The position numbers and the translations under genes are program-made. Source: Croceivirga sp009797885 (GTDB lineage Bacteria; Bacteroidota; Bacteroidia; Flavobacteriales; Flavobacteriaceae). Taken from it: a stretch of 64,000 bases of DNA. Location of the stretch: assembly GCA_045866215.1 (NCBI GenBank), contig AP035880.1:5236002-5300001 (forward strand), read 5' to 3'. Under the pieces are notes generated by a model, which saw nothing but the letters and a program-made list of their open reading frames with translations, had not been told where the DNA came from and ran no database searches. Shown piece by piece: positions 35,879-45,343 of this stretch (position 1 is the first letter of the stretch; every line of letters starts with the position of its first letter).

Positions 35879-37114
35879 ATGGCAGTCATTAAACCCTTTA
35901 GAGCCATAAGGCCAGCCAAGGACAAAGTGGCCTTTGTTGCTTCCCGTTCCTATGAGGAATATGATAAGAAGGAAAGGAACTATCACTTGAAGTACAATCC
36001 TTTTTCCTTTCTTCATATCATAAATCCCGGGTACAAGTTTCAGAAAACCATTTTTGGCGAAGAGCGATTTACATTAATTCGAAATCGTTACCTGGAATTT
36101 TTGGAAGAACAAATCTTCATCAAGGACAAAACGGAATCCTTTTACCTCTATCAGATCCAAAAGGGAGACTTTACTACCTTAGGAATTTTTTGTGCCACAA
36201 GTGTTTTGGATTACAGGAATGACGTCATAAAAAAACATGAGGACACCATCCACAAAAGGGAACACCTCTTTGCCAATTACCTAAAATCCGTGGGCTTTAA
36301 TGCGGAACCCGTTTTAATAACCTATCCACAGAATGATACCATTCAAAACCTAATTGCCAAAAAAACGGAAAAAACCCCCGAATATGATTTTACGACCCCC
36401 GATAAAAAAAGGCATCGGCTCTGGTGTGTAACCGATCGGGCCACAATCGTCAATCTGCAAAAAGCCTTTGCAAAAATAGATATGATCTATATTGCGGATG
36501 GCCATCATAGGAGTGCCTCGTCCAATTTGCTATCCAAAGATTTGGAGGCAGAAAACGAACAGCATTCCGGTACGGAGCCCTATAACTTTTTCCTGAGCTA
36601 TCTTATTCCTGAATCGGAAATACGGATTTACGAATTCAACAGAATGGTAAAGGACCTCAATGGCCTTACCAAAGAGGAATTCCTTATAAAATTGGATGCG
36701 CACTACAGAATTGAAAAACGGGACGATGGTCTGTACAAACCTACAAGGAAACATCATTTCAGTATGTATTTGGAGGGGGAGTTCTATTCACTATACTTGA
36801 GGAAACAAGTGTATGGGTTTACCGACGCCCTGAGCGAATTGGACACCCATATTCTATACAAAACCATTTTGGAGCCTATTTTGGGGATTCGGGATTTGCG
36901 CAATGACAAACGTATTTCCTATGGTTACGGGAAGCACAACCTCATAAAAATGAAGGATAGCATTGATAATGGGGATTTTTCGGTTGGTTTTAGCCTGGTA
37001 CCGATAACCATCGAAGAAATTAAGGCCATTGCAGACGCGAATCTGGTCATGCCCCCAAAAAGCACTTATATAGAACCCAAATTACGCAGTGGGTTAACCA
37101 TTTATGAGATTTAA
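35879..37114 (+). CDS. DUF1015 domain-containing protein
   Basis: A 411-residue protein of the DUF1015 family, recognised by the IADGHHRSAS motif near residue 205, the conserved family signature. It is cytoplasmic with no membrane segment. The family has no established reaction. Its gene lies 3 bp after the 3-hydroxyacyl-CoA dehydrogenase and 15 bp before the YggS gene. Confidence 0.86.
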   Translation: MAVIKPFRAIRPAKDKVAFVASRSYEEYDKKERNYHLKYNPFSFLHIINPGYKFQKTIFGEERFTLIRNRYLEFLEEQIFIKDKTESFYLYQIQKGDFTTLGIFCATSVLDYRNDVIKKHEDTIHKREHLFANYLKSVGFNAEPVLITYPQNDTIQNLIAKKTEKTPEYDFTTPDKKRHRLWCVTDRATIVNLQKAFAKIDMIYIADGHHRSASSNLLSKDLEAENEQHSGTEPYNFFLSYLIPESEIRIYEFNRMVKDLNGLTKEEFLIKLDAHYRIEKRDDGLYKPTRKHHFSMYLEGEFYSLYLRKQVYGFTDALSELDTHILYKTILEPILGIRDLRNDKRISYGYGKHNLIKMKDSIDNGDFSVGFSLVPITIEEIKAIADANLVMPPKSTYIEPKLRSGLTIYEI

Positions 37115-37129
37115 CTTAGATCGATCCCA

Positions 37130-37789
37130 ATGTCAATACAACAAAATCTGGATACCATAAGGCAAACCTTACCCAATACTGTGACCTTGGTCGCAGTATC
37201 CAAAACCAAACCCTTGGATGCCATCTTGGCCGCTTACGAGGCAGGACAGCGGGTGTTTGGAGAGAATAAAATTCAGGAAATGACCCAAAAATGGGAAGCC
37301 CTGCCCAAAGATATCCAATGGCATATGATCGGTCATGTACAACGAAATAAGGTAAAGTATATGGCCGCATACGTTTCCCTGATTCATGGAGTGGACAGTC
37401 TTAAACTTCTTAAAGAAATTGACAAACAGGCCAAAAAACACCAAAGAAATATCAATTGCCTATTGCAGATCCATATTGCCGAAGAGGAAACCAAATTCGG
37501 CCTAAGCCTTGAAGAATTGGAACAATTGGTGTCTTCGCCGGAATTTCAGGAACTCACAAACGTAACGATCAAGGGCGTGATGGGAATGGCCACTTTTACC
37601 CAAAACACCGAACAAATCCGAAAAGAGTTTCGGTTTTTAAAGTCCGTTTTTGGTTCCCTTCAACAAAAACTTCAAGGAATTGACACACTTTCCATGGGTA
37701 TGAGCGGGGATTATAGGATTGCGGTTGCGGAAGGAAGTACCATGGTACGTATTGGAAGTAGTATATTTGGAGTTCGCAACTATCCCTAA
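37130..37789 (+). CDS. YggS family pyridoxal phosphate homeostasis protein
   Basis: A 219-residue PLP-binding TIM-barrel protein of the YggS/PLPBP family, which carries PLP and balances free cofactor but has no known catalysis. The PLP lysine lies in TLVAVSKTKPLDAI near residue 26, followed by FGENKIQEM, WHMIGHVQRNK and SMGMSGDYRIAVAEGSTMVRIGSSIFG. It sits between the DUF1015 gene and the exonuclease gene. Confidence 0.95.
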   Translation: MSIQQNLDTIRQTLPNTVTLVAVSKTKPLDAILAAYEAGQRVFGENKIQEMTQKWEALPKDIQWHMIGHVQRNKVKYMAAYVSLIHGVDSLKLLKEIDKQAKKHQRNINCLLQIHIAEEETKFGLSLEELEQLVSSPEFQELTNVTIKGVMGMATFTQNTEQIRKEFRFLKSVFGSLQQKLQGIDTLSMGMSGDYRIAVAEGSTMVRIGSSIFGVRNYP

Positions 37790-37798
37790 AACTTTTGA

Positions 37799-39085
37799 AT
37801 GTACGCCATTCTGGATATAGAAAGTACTGGAGGAAAGTACAATGAAGAAGGCATCATGGAAATTGCCATCTATCGTTTTGATGGTGAAAACACCGTGGAT
37901 CGTTTTATAAGTTTGGTAAATCCGGAGCGGGAAATCCAACCGTTTGTGGTGAAGCTTACCGGAATAAACAATAAGATGCTTCGTTCCGCCCCTAAGTTTC
38001 ACGAAGTGGCCAAGCGAATCATAGAAATAACCCAGGGCACTACTTTAGTTGCGCACAACGCCCAATTTGACTATCGTATCCTAAGGACGGAGTTCAGAAG
38101 ATTGGGCTATAATTTTGAACGAAAGACCCTCTGCACCGTAGATCTTTCCAAAAAATTACTTCCCGATGCGGAATCCCACAGCCTGGGAAAGCTGGTTCGC
38201 TCCCTGGGCATTCCCGTAAGCGACCGACATAGGGCCAATGGCGATGCCTTGGCCACATTAAAGCTTTTTAAGCTTTTGCTGGCAAAGGATATAGATAAAT
38301 CCATTGTAAGAGAAGTCGTTAGGGCAGAAACCCTGGGAGAATTGACCAAAAAACAATTGGATATTGTAGAAAGCCTGCCTTCGGAAACCGGCGTGTATTA
38401 CATGCACAACAGAGATGGGGACATCCTGTTTCTGGGAAAAACAAAAAATATCAAAAAAAGGGTAAACCAACATTTTACCAATGAGGGGCAATTGGCAAGA
38501 ATACTTCAAAAAGAAACCAAAAAAGTGACCTTTGAGCGCACGGGAAGTGAATTGGCCGCAATATTAAAGGAAGGGGTGGAACTGCAGGAGAACAAGCCCA
38601 AGTTCAATAAAAAAATAAAGGACCAATGCTTTTCCCACGGCGTATATATTGCAAAGGATAAAAATGGCATACTTACCTTAAAAGCTGAGCAGGCCAACGG
38701 GCACGCCAGACGCTTAAGTAGTTTTAATTCCCTAAAGGCCTCCAGGAATTTTTTGAACGAAGTCTTGAAAAAATATCAATTGGATTCCCTTATTGAACCG
38801 GAAAAACGGAATGAACTCATCACAGAAATAGAAAAAAAACACAGCGTCCAAAATAGGACACTGGCCCTTTTGGACAAGGGGCGGCAACTCGGGGAAAAAA
38901 GTGTCTTCTTCATCAAAAATGGAACCTTCCAAGGCTTTGGATATGCCGATCTTAACCATCAAATCAATAATATTCCTATATTAGAATCCATAATTACCCC
39001 AATGAAGGGAAACCCAAATACCACATTCATCATTGAATCCTATCTAAGGAAGTATAAAATTCAAATAGTTGAATTGGAATCGTAA
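37799..39085 (+). CDS. DnaQ-like exonuclease fused to GIY-YIG nuclease domain
   Basis: A 428-residue two-nuclease fusion. Residues 1-165 are a DEDDh exonuclease (Exo I DIESTGG at 5-11; Exo II HNAQFDYRIL near 83; Exo III HRANGDALATL near 143), related to the DNA polymerase III epsilon proofreading subunit. Residues 190-280 are a UvrC/Cho-like GIY-YIG domain (GVYYMHNRDGDILFLGKTKN, IKKRVNQHF). The rest is unassigned. It is probably a DNA repair nuclease. The gene starts 9 bp after the YggS gene and ends 6 bp before the channel gene. Confidence 0.87.
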   Translation: MYAILDIESTGGKYNEEGIMEIAIYRFDGENTVDRFISLVNPEREIQPFVVKLTGINNKMLRSAPKFHEVAKRIIEITQGTTLVAHNAQFDYRILRTEFRRLGYNFERKTLCTVDLSKKLLPDAESHSLGKLVRSLGIPVSDRHRANGDALATLKLFKLLLAKDIDKSIVREVVRAETLGELTKKQLDIVESLPSETGVYYMHNRDGDILFLGKTKNIKKRVNQHFTNEGQLARILQKETKKVTFERTGSELAAILKEGVELQENKPKFNKKIKDQCFSHGVYIAKDKNGILTLKAEQANGHARRLSSFNSLKASRNFLNEVLKKYQLDSLIEPEKRNELITEIEKKHSVQNRTLALLDKGRQLGEKSVFFIKNGTFQGFGYADLNHQINNIPILESIITPMKGNPNTTFIIESYLRKYKIQIVELES

Positions 39086-39091
39086 ACAAGT

Positions 39092-39928
39092 TTGAAATAC
39101 AATAAGCCAAATAAAAGCTGGAGGGCGAAATTACACGGGGTCATCTACGGCACACATACCACGGCGGGTAGATGGTTCGATATCATTCTATTGATCGTTA
39201 TTGTCTACAGCGTTATTGTGGTCATGCTGGAGAGTATACCCCGTTATGACCAAAGGTTTCATGAATTTTTCAATATTTCGGAGTGGGTGGTGACCATCCT
39301 TTTTACCATTGAATATATTTTACGGATCATATGCATTAAGCGTCCCAGCAAATACATATTCAGTTTTTTCGGTATAGTGGACCTACTCTCCACCATACCC
39401 AAGTATTTGTCCTTCTTCTTTGTGGGGACCCAGTATTTTACGGCGTTTAGGGCATTGCGATTACTGCGGATCTTTAGAATATTGAAGTTGGTCAGGTACA
39501 CGGGCGCTTCAAACAATTTGATCAAGGCCTTAAATGCAAGTAAAAGAAAAATTTTCATTTTTATCTTTTTTGTGCTGGTGGTCTCCATTCTTTTGGGAAC
39601 CGTGATGTATTTGATAGAAGGTCCCGAACACGGATTTAACAGTATTCCGCATAGTGTCTATTGGACCATAGTAACACTTACCACCGTAGGTTATGGGGAT
39701 ATCTCCCCGGAAACCGGTCTTGGGCAGTTCCTGGCTACGTTCATTATGATCATCGGTTACGGCATCATTGCGGTTCCAACGGGTATTGTTTCCGCAGAAT
39801 ATGCATCGGCAAGGGAAAGGATCGAAGACGATAAGGGAAGATGTTGCTCCAATTGTGCCACGGAAGTACTTCGGGAAGATGCCGTCTATTGCAGAAAATG
39901 CGGTGAAAAACTAGAAGAAGTCGACTAA
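39092..39928 (+). CDS. voltage-gated potassium channel-like ion transporter
   Basis: A 278-residue protein with about six transmembrane segments. An S4-like helix with regularly spaced arginines (FRALRLLRIFRILKLVRY, about 125-142) and the selectivity filter TLTTVGYGDISP near residue 195 mark a voltage-gated K+ channel subunit. The C-terminal tail has four cysteines in two CxxC knuckles (CSNC and CRKC, about 252-270), a probable zinc ribbon. There is no in-frame ATG near the start; a TTG at 39092 begins MKYNKPNKSW. Its stop overlaps the miaA start (TAATG). Confidence 0.9.
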   Translation: MKYNKPNKSWRAKLHGVIYGTHTTAGRWFDIILLIVIVYSVIVVMLESIPRYDQRFHEFFNISEWVVTILFTIEYILRIICIKRPSKYIFSFFGIVDLLSTIPKYLSFFFVGTQYFTAFRALRLLRIFRILKLVRYTGASNNLIKALNASKRKIFIFIFFVLVVSILLGTVMYLIEGPEHGFNSIPHSVYWTIVTLTTVGYGDISPETGLGQFLATFIMIIGYGIIAVPTGIVSAEYASARERIEDDKGRCCSNCATEVLREDAVYCRKCGEKLEEVD

Positions 39929-40848
39929 TGGCCAAATATGTCATTGCCATCGTTGGCCCAACGGCCATTGGAAAAACGGCTCGTGCCATTGCATTGGCCA
40001 AACACTTCGCGACAGAGATCATCTCCACGGATTCGCGGCAGTTTTTCAAAGAGATGCATATTGGCACTGCCGTACCTTCACCTCAGGAATTGAACCAGAT
40101 CAAACATCATTTTATTCAACATCTCAGTATTTTTGATTCCTATTCCGTAGGTGATTTTGAGCGGGATACCCTTCTTTTATTGGAAAAACTGTTTCGTTCC
40201 CATGATGTTGTACTACTTGTGGGGGGAAGCGGACTCTATATGGATGCCGTTTTGTATGGGCTTGATGATTTCCCGGAAACCGATCCCAGCTTAAGACATG
40301 GGTTAAATGCCGTTTTTACTAAAGAAGGGATAGGTGCCTTGCAGGACAGGCTACAAGAGTTGGATCCGGACTATTATGCCAAAGTGGATTTGGAGAACCC
40401 ACATCGATTGATCAGGGCATTGGAAATCAGTATTTCCTCCGGAAGACCCTATTCCTCGTTTCTGGCGGGCAAAAAAAAAGAACGGGGGTTTACCCCCATA
40501 CTTATTGGAATTGATGCGGAAAGGAAGGTCATTTATGAGCGAATAAACAGGCGCGTGGACAAAATGATGAAAAATGGACTATTGGAGGAGGCCCGGGAAT
40601 TGTTCAAGCACAGCACGTTAAATGCACTCAATACCGTTGGATATAAAGAGCTGTTTGCTCATTTTGAGGGAAAGATTACCTTGGAAAAGGCCGTTGGGGA
40701 AATAAAGAAAAATACCAGAAGGTTTGCCAAACGGCAATTGACCTGGTACAGAAAAAATGAACATCTGGTTTGGCTGGACCATACGTTGTCCGACGCCGAA
40801 TTCATCAGTAACGTCGAACACCTTTTAAAAGAACGTTCCCATGCGTAA
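39928..40848 (+). CDS. miaA: tRNA dimethylallyltransferase
   Basis: Adds the dimethylallyl group to A37 of tRNAs that read codons starting with U. The 306-residue length is normal. Motifs are the P-loop GPTAIGKTARAIALA at 9-23, STDSRQFFKEMHIGTAVP, and the C-terminal RFAKRQLTWYRK segment. Its ATG overlaps the channel stop and it overlaps gntK by 8 bp, so expression is coupled. Confidence 0.96.
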   Translation: MAKYVIAIVGPTAIGKTARAIALAKHFATEIISTDSRQFFKEMHIGTAVPSPQELNQIKHHFIQHLSIFDSYSVGDFERDTLLLLEKLFRSHDVVLLVGGSGLYMDAVLYGLDDFPETDPSLRHGLNAVFTKEGIGALQDRLQELDPDYYAKVDLENPHRLIRALEISISSGRPYSSFLAGKKKERGFTPILIGIDAERKVIYERINRRVDKMMKNGLLEEARELFKHSTLNALNTVGYKELFAHFEGKITLEKAVGEIKKNTRRFAKRQLTWYRKNEHLVWLDHTLSDAEFISNVEHLLKERSHA

Positions 40849-41329
40849 ACCCAAACTTTATGTAATCATGGGGGTATCCGGAACCGGCAAAACCACTATC
40901 GGTAATCTATTGGCAAAGGCCATTGGCATTCCCTTTTTTGATGGGGATGATTTTCATCCAAGGGCAAACCTCGAAAAAATGGAATCCGGTCAGCCACTCA
41001 ATGATGATGATCGCCATGGTTGGCTGGTTTCATTGAACCAACTGTTAAAATCCAAAAAGGAATCCGGGGCAATCGTAGCTTGCTCCGCTCTTAAAAAAAC
41101 GTATCGCACCATTCTGATCGATGGTTTAACGGACCAATTGAAGTTTATTTTTTTGCAAGGAACTTTTGAAGAGGTAAAAACAAGAATGGAGCAACGAAAA
41201 GGGCATTTCATGCCCTTGGAATTGCTACAATCCCAATTTGAAACCTTGGAGGAACCGGAGAATGCCATAAAAGTGTCCATAAGGGACGCCCCATCCCAAA
41301 TACTCCAAAAACTGCTGGATCAGCTATAA
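40841..41329 (+). CDS. gntK: gluconokinase
   Basis: Phosphorylates gluconate to 6-phosphogluconate, feeding the pentose phosphate or Entner-Doudoroff route. The 162-residue length fits the GntK type. The P-loop is MGVSGTGKTTIG at 10-21, followed by the family signature FFDGDDFHPRANLEKMESGQPLNDDDRHGWL and ACSALKKTYRTIL. It is the last gene of the run. No gluconate transporter is adjacent. Confidence 0.92.
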   Translation: MRKPKLYVIMGVSGTGKTTIGNLLAKAIGIPFFDGDDFHPRANLEKMESGQPLNDDDRHGWLVSLNQLLKSKKESGAIVACSALKKTYRTILIDGLTDQLKFIFLQGTFEEVKTRMEQRKGHFMPLELLQSQFETLEEPENAIKVSIRDAPSQILQKLLDQL

Positions 41330-41378
41330 TTGACATTCCCATCACTTCCGTTTCGGATAGTATAGGTATTAAAACAAT

Positions 41379-41402
41379 AAGACCGCCCCAAGGGGCGGTC
41401 TT
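41379..41402. terminator. bidirectional hairpin between gntK and the response regulator
   Basis: AAGACCGCCCC pairs with GGGGCGGTCTT around a 2-nt centre. It sits between two convergent genes and can end both transcripts, although the T runs on each side are short. Confidence 0.7.
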
Positions 41403-41423
41403 AGTATATGCTTCTGTGCACCA

Positions 41424-42143
41424 CTACATGGTTTCACCTTCCGTTTTTATGACCAGACGGAAGCCTTCTCCATGAATATTCAATATTTCAACCACATCAT
41501 CGCGCTTTAAATATTTGCGCAATTTGGCAATATATACGTCCATACTTCTGGAAGTGAAATAGTTGTCATCCCGCCAAATCTTTGTCAACGCCAATTCCCT
41601 GGGCATTAGGTCGTTCTCATGAAGTGCCAAAAGTCGTAACAGTTCGTTTTCCTTTGGTGATAATTTAATGGGTTCCTCATCCATATATTTTAGGAAGCGG
41701 AGTTTGGAGTTCAAATGGAAGTTTCCTATTTGAAATTCAAACTGCTTACTGTCGGCCAATGAATTGGATGCCTTTCGTTGGAGTATTGCCTTGAGTTTCA
41801 TAAGCAGTACCTCAGAATCAAAAGGCTTGTTCAAGTAATCATCCGCGCCGGCTTTGTACCCCTTGAGTACATCTTCCTTCATGGTTTTTGCCGTCAAAAA
41901 GATAATAGGCACATTTTCATTCTTCTCACGGATTTCCTTGGCAAGGGTAAAGCCATCCTTGTAGGGCATCATCACATCTAAAATACAGACATCAAAGTTG
42001 TCCTTTTTAAACTTTTCAAAACCCTCCATCCCATTCTTGGCAAGAACAACATCAAAATCATTCATTTGGAGATAGTCCTTTAATACTATTCCAAAATTTG
42101 GGTCATCCTCTACCAACAATATTTTTTTATTCTCTGTTTCCAT
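41424..42143 (-). CDS. OmpR/PhoB-type response regulator, RprY-like
   Basis: A 239-residue regulator. The receiver has VEDDPNF at 11-17, the phospho-accepting Asp in ILDVMMPYKDG near residue 55, Thr in IFLTAK and Lys in DDYLNKPF near 106. The C-terminal winged helix (about 140-235; LSPKENELLRLLALHEND, YFTSRSMDVYIAKLRKYL) is OmpR type. It lies 5 bp after its kinase. In Bacteroidota this arrangement resembles RprX/RprY; the regulon is not known here. Confidence 0.93.
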   Translation of the reverse strand: METENKKILLVEDDPNFGIVLKDYLQMNDFDVVLAKNGMEGFEKFKKDNFDVCILDVMMPYKDGFTLAKEIREKNENVPIIFLTAKTMKEDVLKGYKAGADDYLNKPFDSEVLLMKLKAILQRKASNSLADSKQFEFQIGNFHLNSKLRFLKYMDEEPIKLSPKENELLRLLALHENDLMPRELALTKIWRDDNYFTSRSMDVYIAKLRKYLKRDDVVEILNIHGEGFRLVIKTEGETM

Positions 42144-42148
42144 ACAAT

Positions 42149-43726
42149 TTAAATTAAAGGTAGCTTTATGAAGAAAGTACTTCCCTTCCCTTTTTCACTC
42201 TCCACATAAATCTCACCTTGGTGATCATCTACTATTTTTTTAACGTAGGCCAATCCTAAACCGTGGCCTTTTACATTATGTATATTCCCGGTATGTTCCC
42301 GGTAAAATTTTTCAAAAATTCTTTTTTGGACCGCTTTGCTCATCCCTGCCCCTTGATCTTGTACCCTGATGACCACGAAATTCTTTGCAATCTCCGTAAA
42401 TACATCAATTTTTGGGGATTCAGGGGAATACTTAATGGCATTATCCAAAATATTTACTATGACATTGGTAAAATGTACATCATTGGCCAAAACATCCGAA
42501 CGTTCGGCATCCAGATGTGTATGGATGTAACCTCCCCTATCCTGGACTATCAACTCTACATGGGCCATGGCATCGGTAATAATGTCATGGACATCTACGC
42601 GATCCTTATTGATATCCAACTGATTCTTTTCCAACTTTGAAATACGCAGTACATTTTCCACCTGTGCATGCATCCGCTTGTTCTCATCCCTGATCATTCC
42701 CAAATAACGCGTCAACTTATCCGCATCTCCAATGGATTTTGGATTTCGTATGGCCTCTACGGCCAGGTTAATTGTGGCAATCGGTGTTTTGAACTCATGG
42801 GTCATATTGTTAATGAAGTCCGATTTAATTTCCGAAATCTGCTTCTGCTGTATCAGCTGATAAATGGCACTGGAATACGCCACTACAATCACCAAAGTGA
42901 ACAATAGGGATAAAATGGCCATGGTCATTATACTGCTGAGCAAGAACTTTTTCTTTTGGGGAAAGCTCAATAGCAATGAAAAGTTGGTCTGGCCCTCGCT
43001 ATCCCTAAAAATCAAGGTCCTATAAATTGTACCCTTATCAAATTTGAATTTTTTGGACCTTACCTTGGTGGGAAAACCACGACTATAAATTCCATATTCA
43101 TAATCGATGGCGATGCCCCTATTTTCAAGCTCCCGATTCAGCAAAAGTTCCAACTCCTGTCTGGATACCCGTTCATGGATAGGCACTGTTTTGGCCATTT
43201 CACTAAAAACGTCCTCATACACAGCTTTATCAATTGCCGAAAGCCCACCTATTTTTTCCACCCTTTGAATGGGGGTCAACGCATAACGTTTCCCATCCAA
43301 GCCATAATCTTCCTTATAAATAGCGGATGTGCGCCTACTGGTAAAATTCTTTATCGTTGTTGAATCATCTAAAGCGTTGTCAAAGAACATGGACGAGATA
43401 TCATAGTTTTCTTCCAATATACCATGGGAATAAAACTTAATTTCGTCAGAATTCAAATCCCGATCAACGAAGAATATGTTTCGTAAATGAGCTGATTTAG
43501 GCTGTTCAACACTGTCTACCAATTCTGCAACGCGGTCCACGTAGTCCTTGCGTTCCCTACTTTCAACCCTATCGGCCACCTCTCCCAAAACATCTTCGAC
43601 CGTATTTGAAAACTGCTCCCGCTTGTCGTCTACCGATTTTTGAATCCAATAAACCTGTACTGAAATAATACCGACGAGTGAGAGACTCATCAAAATGACC
43701 AGAAGAACAAATCGTCTCTTGTTCAT
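42149..43726 (-). CDS. sensor histidine kinase, RprX-like
   Basis: A 525-residue kinase with one transmembrane helix near 7-28, an extracytoplasmic sensor region (about 30-265), and a second helix near 268-293. The phospho-acceptor His is in MTHEFKTPIATINLAVEAI (about 315), followed by a HATPase_c domain with NILDNAIKYSP, QDQGAGM and KGHGLGLAYVKKI. It is cotranscribed with the response regulator. Upstream on the same strand, 70 bp away, is coaE. Confidence 0.93.
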   Translation of the reverse strand: MNKRRFVLLVILMSLSLVGIISVQVYWIQKSVDDKREQFSNTVEDVLGEVADRVESRERKDYVDRVAELVDSVEQPKSAHLRNIFFVDRDLNSDEIKFYSHGILEENYDISSMFFDNALDDSTTIKNFTSRRTSAIYKEDYGLDGKRYALTPIQRVEKIGGLSAIDKAVYEDVFSEMAKTVPIHERVSRQELELLLNRELENRGIAIDYEYGIYSRGFPTKVRSKKFKFDKGTIYRTLIFRDSEGQTNFSLLLSFPQKKKFLLSSIMTMAILSLLFTLVIVVAYSSAIYQLIQQKQISEIKSDFINNMTHEFKTPIATINLAVEAIRNPKSIGDADKLTRYLGMIRDENKRMHAQVENVLRISKLEKNQLDINKDRVDVHDIITDAMAHVELIVQDRGGYIHTHLDAERSDVLANDVHFTNVIVNILDNAIKYSPESPKIDVFTEIAKNFVVIRVQDQGAGMSKAVQKRIFEKFYREHTGNIHNVKGHGLGLAYVKKIVDDHQGEIYVESEKGKGSTFFIKLPLI

Positions 43727-43796
43727 TTACTCAAAATTAGAAATTTAACATTCAGCGCCTTTGGCGTTTAACCTATCATTAACAAAAATGTTAAAG

Positions 43797-44390
43797 TCAT
43801 GATTTTTTTAAAGCTTTTGTCAAAATTATTTTGTGGAGCTTTCCAACGTCTTTTTTGGTCTGCTTTAAATCGATATTTTCTATGATATGATCGGCCAGTG
43901 GAATCTTGGTTTCATCTGATAATTGGTTTCTCAATCGTGCCCTAATTTGCCCTTCCGACATGGCATCCCTACCCATAACCCTTTGAATTCTAACCTGTTC
44001 CGGAGCTGTAACCAGAATGACCATGTCGTAGCTCTTCTGCATCTTGTTCTCAAAAATCAAAGCTGTTTCTTGGATTACATAGGGAAAATCCCTGCTCTGG
44101 ACCCAACTTGAAAAATGCCTTCGTACTGCTGGATGGACCACGGCATTTAACTGTTTTAGCTTTTCCTTTTCATTAAATACAATTTTGGAAATGAACGCTT
44201 TGTTTAACTTTTTATCATGGTATGCCTCAGGACCAAATAATTGGACGATGTCCTTTCTAACCTCTTCTGAATCAACCATTAACAACTTGGCCTCTTCATC
44301 GGAATCATAAACGGGAACCCCTAATTCCCTGAAAAATGCGGCTACGGTACTCTTTCCACTCCCCATACCGCCGGTCAACCCTACTATCAT
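43797..44390 (-). CDS. coaE: dephospho-CoA kinase
   Basis: Last step of coenzyme A synthesis, phosphorylating dephospho-CoA on the ribose 3' hydroxyl. The 197-residue length is normal. The P-loop is GLTGGMGSGKSTV at 4-16, with VYDSDEEAK, VVHPAVRRH and QETALIFEN following. It overlaps the YbbR gene by 4 bp. The earlier CoA gene coaBC is separate in this window, at 50.0-51.2 kb. Confidence 0.95.
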   Translation of the reverse strand: MIVGLTGGMGSGKSTVAAFFRELGVPVYDSDEEAKLLMVDSEEVRKDIVQLFGPEAYHDKKLNKAFISKIVFNEKEKLKQLNAVVHPAVRRHFSSWVQSRDFPYVIQETALIFENKMQKSYDMVILVTAPEQVRIQRVMGRDAMSEGQIRARLRNQLSDETKIPLADHIIENIDLKQTKKDVGKLHKIILTKALKKS

Positions 44391-45343
44391 ATCTTTTCTA
44401 AAACAAACTCTACCCTATTTTGCAATAATCGTACTGAGAATACATCGTCGGGCTTCTTTTCCAACTCAATGAAAAGGTATTTTTTATCTACAAGGGCATC
44501 ATAGTCCACAAAAACTTCAAAATCCGTTGTTTTCAGGTCTTTCAATTGTTCGATCCCCGCTTTACAGACGATGGTAATATGATCGGGAAACGTCCTTAAA
44601 CGAAAACCTTCCGGAACGTGGCGTGTTTTTATCCCAATAACGAACTCCTTTTCCGAAAAACGTACTACTTCCCCAGAAACCGTTACCTTTTTTGTATCAA
44701 TTACAATATTCCCCAGGGAATCCAGCGATTCCAAAGCCAGTTCTCTTGAAAAATTGGCCGAAACCTCATTTAACTCAAAAGGGACGGTGGATATTTCCTT
44801 GACCTTGCTGATGAATTTCTTGGGGCCCCTAATCCTAATGCTATCCGGGTTTACCTTAAGCGGACCTTTTAGCAAGTGGTTTTGGGCCAATTGGAGGCTT
44901 ATCTTGGGCAAAACCGGAACGTGCTTGAAATCCACCCGATAAAGATCGGTATAGAAAATGGGGGCATCCAGTTCTATTAAGGAAACACTATTGGGCAGTT
45001 GCCGTTCCATCTGATTCTTAACCGTATTTGCGGTCAGGAAGTATTCCCCTTCCTGCTCAAGAACGCCGCCCAAATCCAACACTATCGATTTGGGACTTAG
45101 GGAATACCCCAAAAATTGAAAACCACTGGCCTTTATCTTGGCAGTCAATAGCCGACTGGAATTACGGTTTAAGAGCAAACTATCCGGGATATTTTGGTGG
45201 ACAATCCTAAAGTTGGCCCTGGATTCGTAGACTTCCGATAGTTTGCTAATGGCCCATGCCAAAAAAGAACAAAGCAGAAACAGCAGGAAAACCTTTAGTT
45301 TCCTTTGGTTCAATTTCCCTAAAGCCCTTTTTATACTGCTCAC
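44387..45343 (-). CDS. YbbR-like domain protein
   Basis: A 318-residue protein with one N-terminal transmembrane helix (VFLLFLLCSFLAWAI, about 18-33) and beta-rich YbbR-type repeats in the rest, predicted outside the cytoplasm. YbbR domains occur in CdaR, which regulates the diadenylate cyclase CdaA in Firmicutes; no cdaA gene was seen here, so that role is only a guess. It overlaps both coaE and the glycosyltransferase gene by 4 bp each, so the three are cotranscribed. Confidence 0.8.
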   Translation of the reverse strand: MSSIKRALGKLNQRKLKVFLLFLLCSFLAWAISKLSEVYESRANFRIVHQNIPDSLLLNRNSSRLLTAKIKASGFQFLGYSLSPKSIVLDLGGVLEQEGEYFLTANTVKNQMERQLPNSVSLIELDAPIFYTDLYRVDFKHVPVLPKISLQLAQNHLLKGPLKVNPDSIRIRGPKKFISKVKEISTVPFELNEVSANFSRELALESLDSLGNIVIDTKKVTVSGEVVRFSEKEFVIGIKTRHVPEGFRLRTFPDHITIVCKAGIEQLKDLKTTDFEVFVDYDALVDKKYLFIELEKKPDDVFSVRLLQNRVEFVLEKI

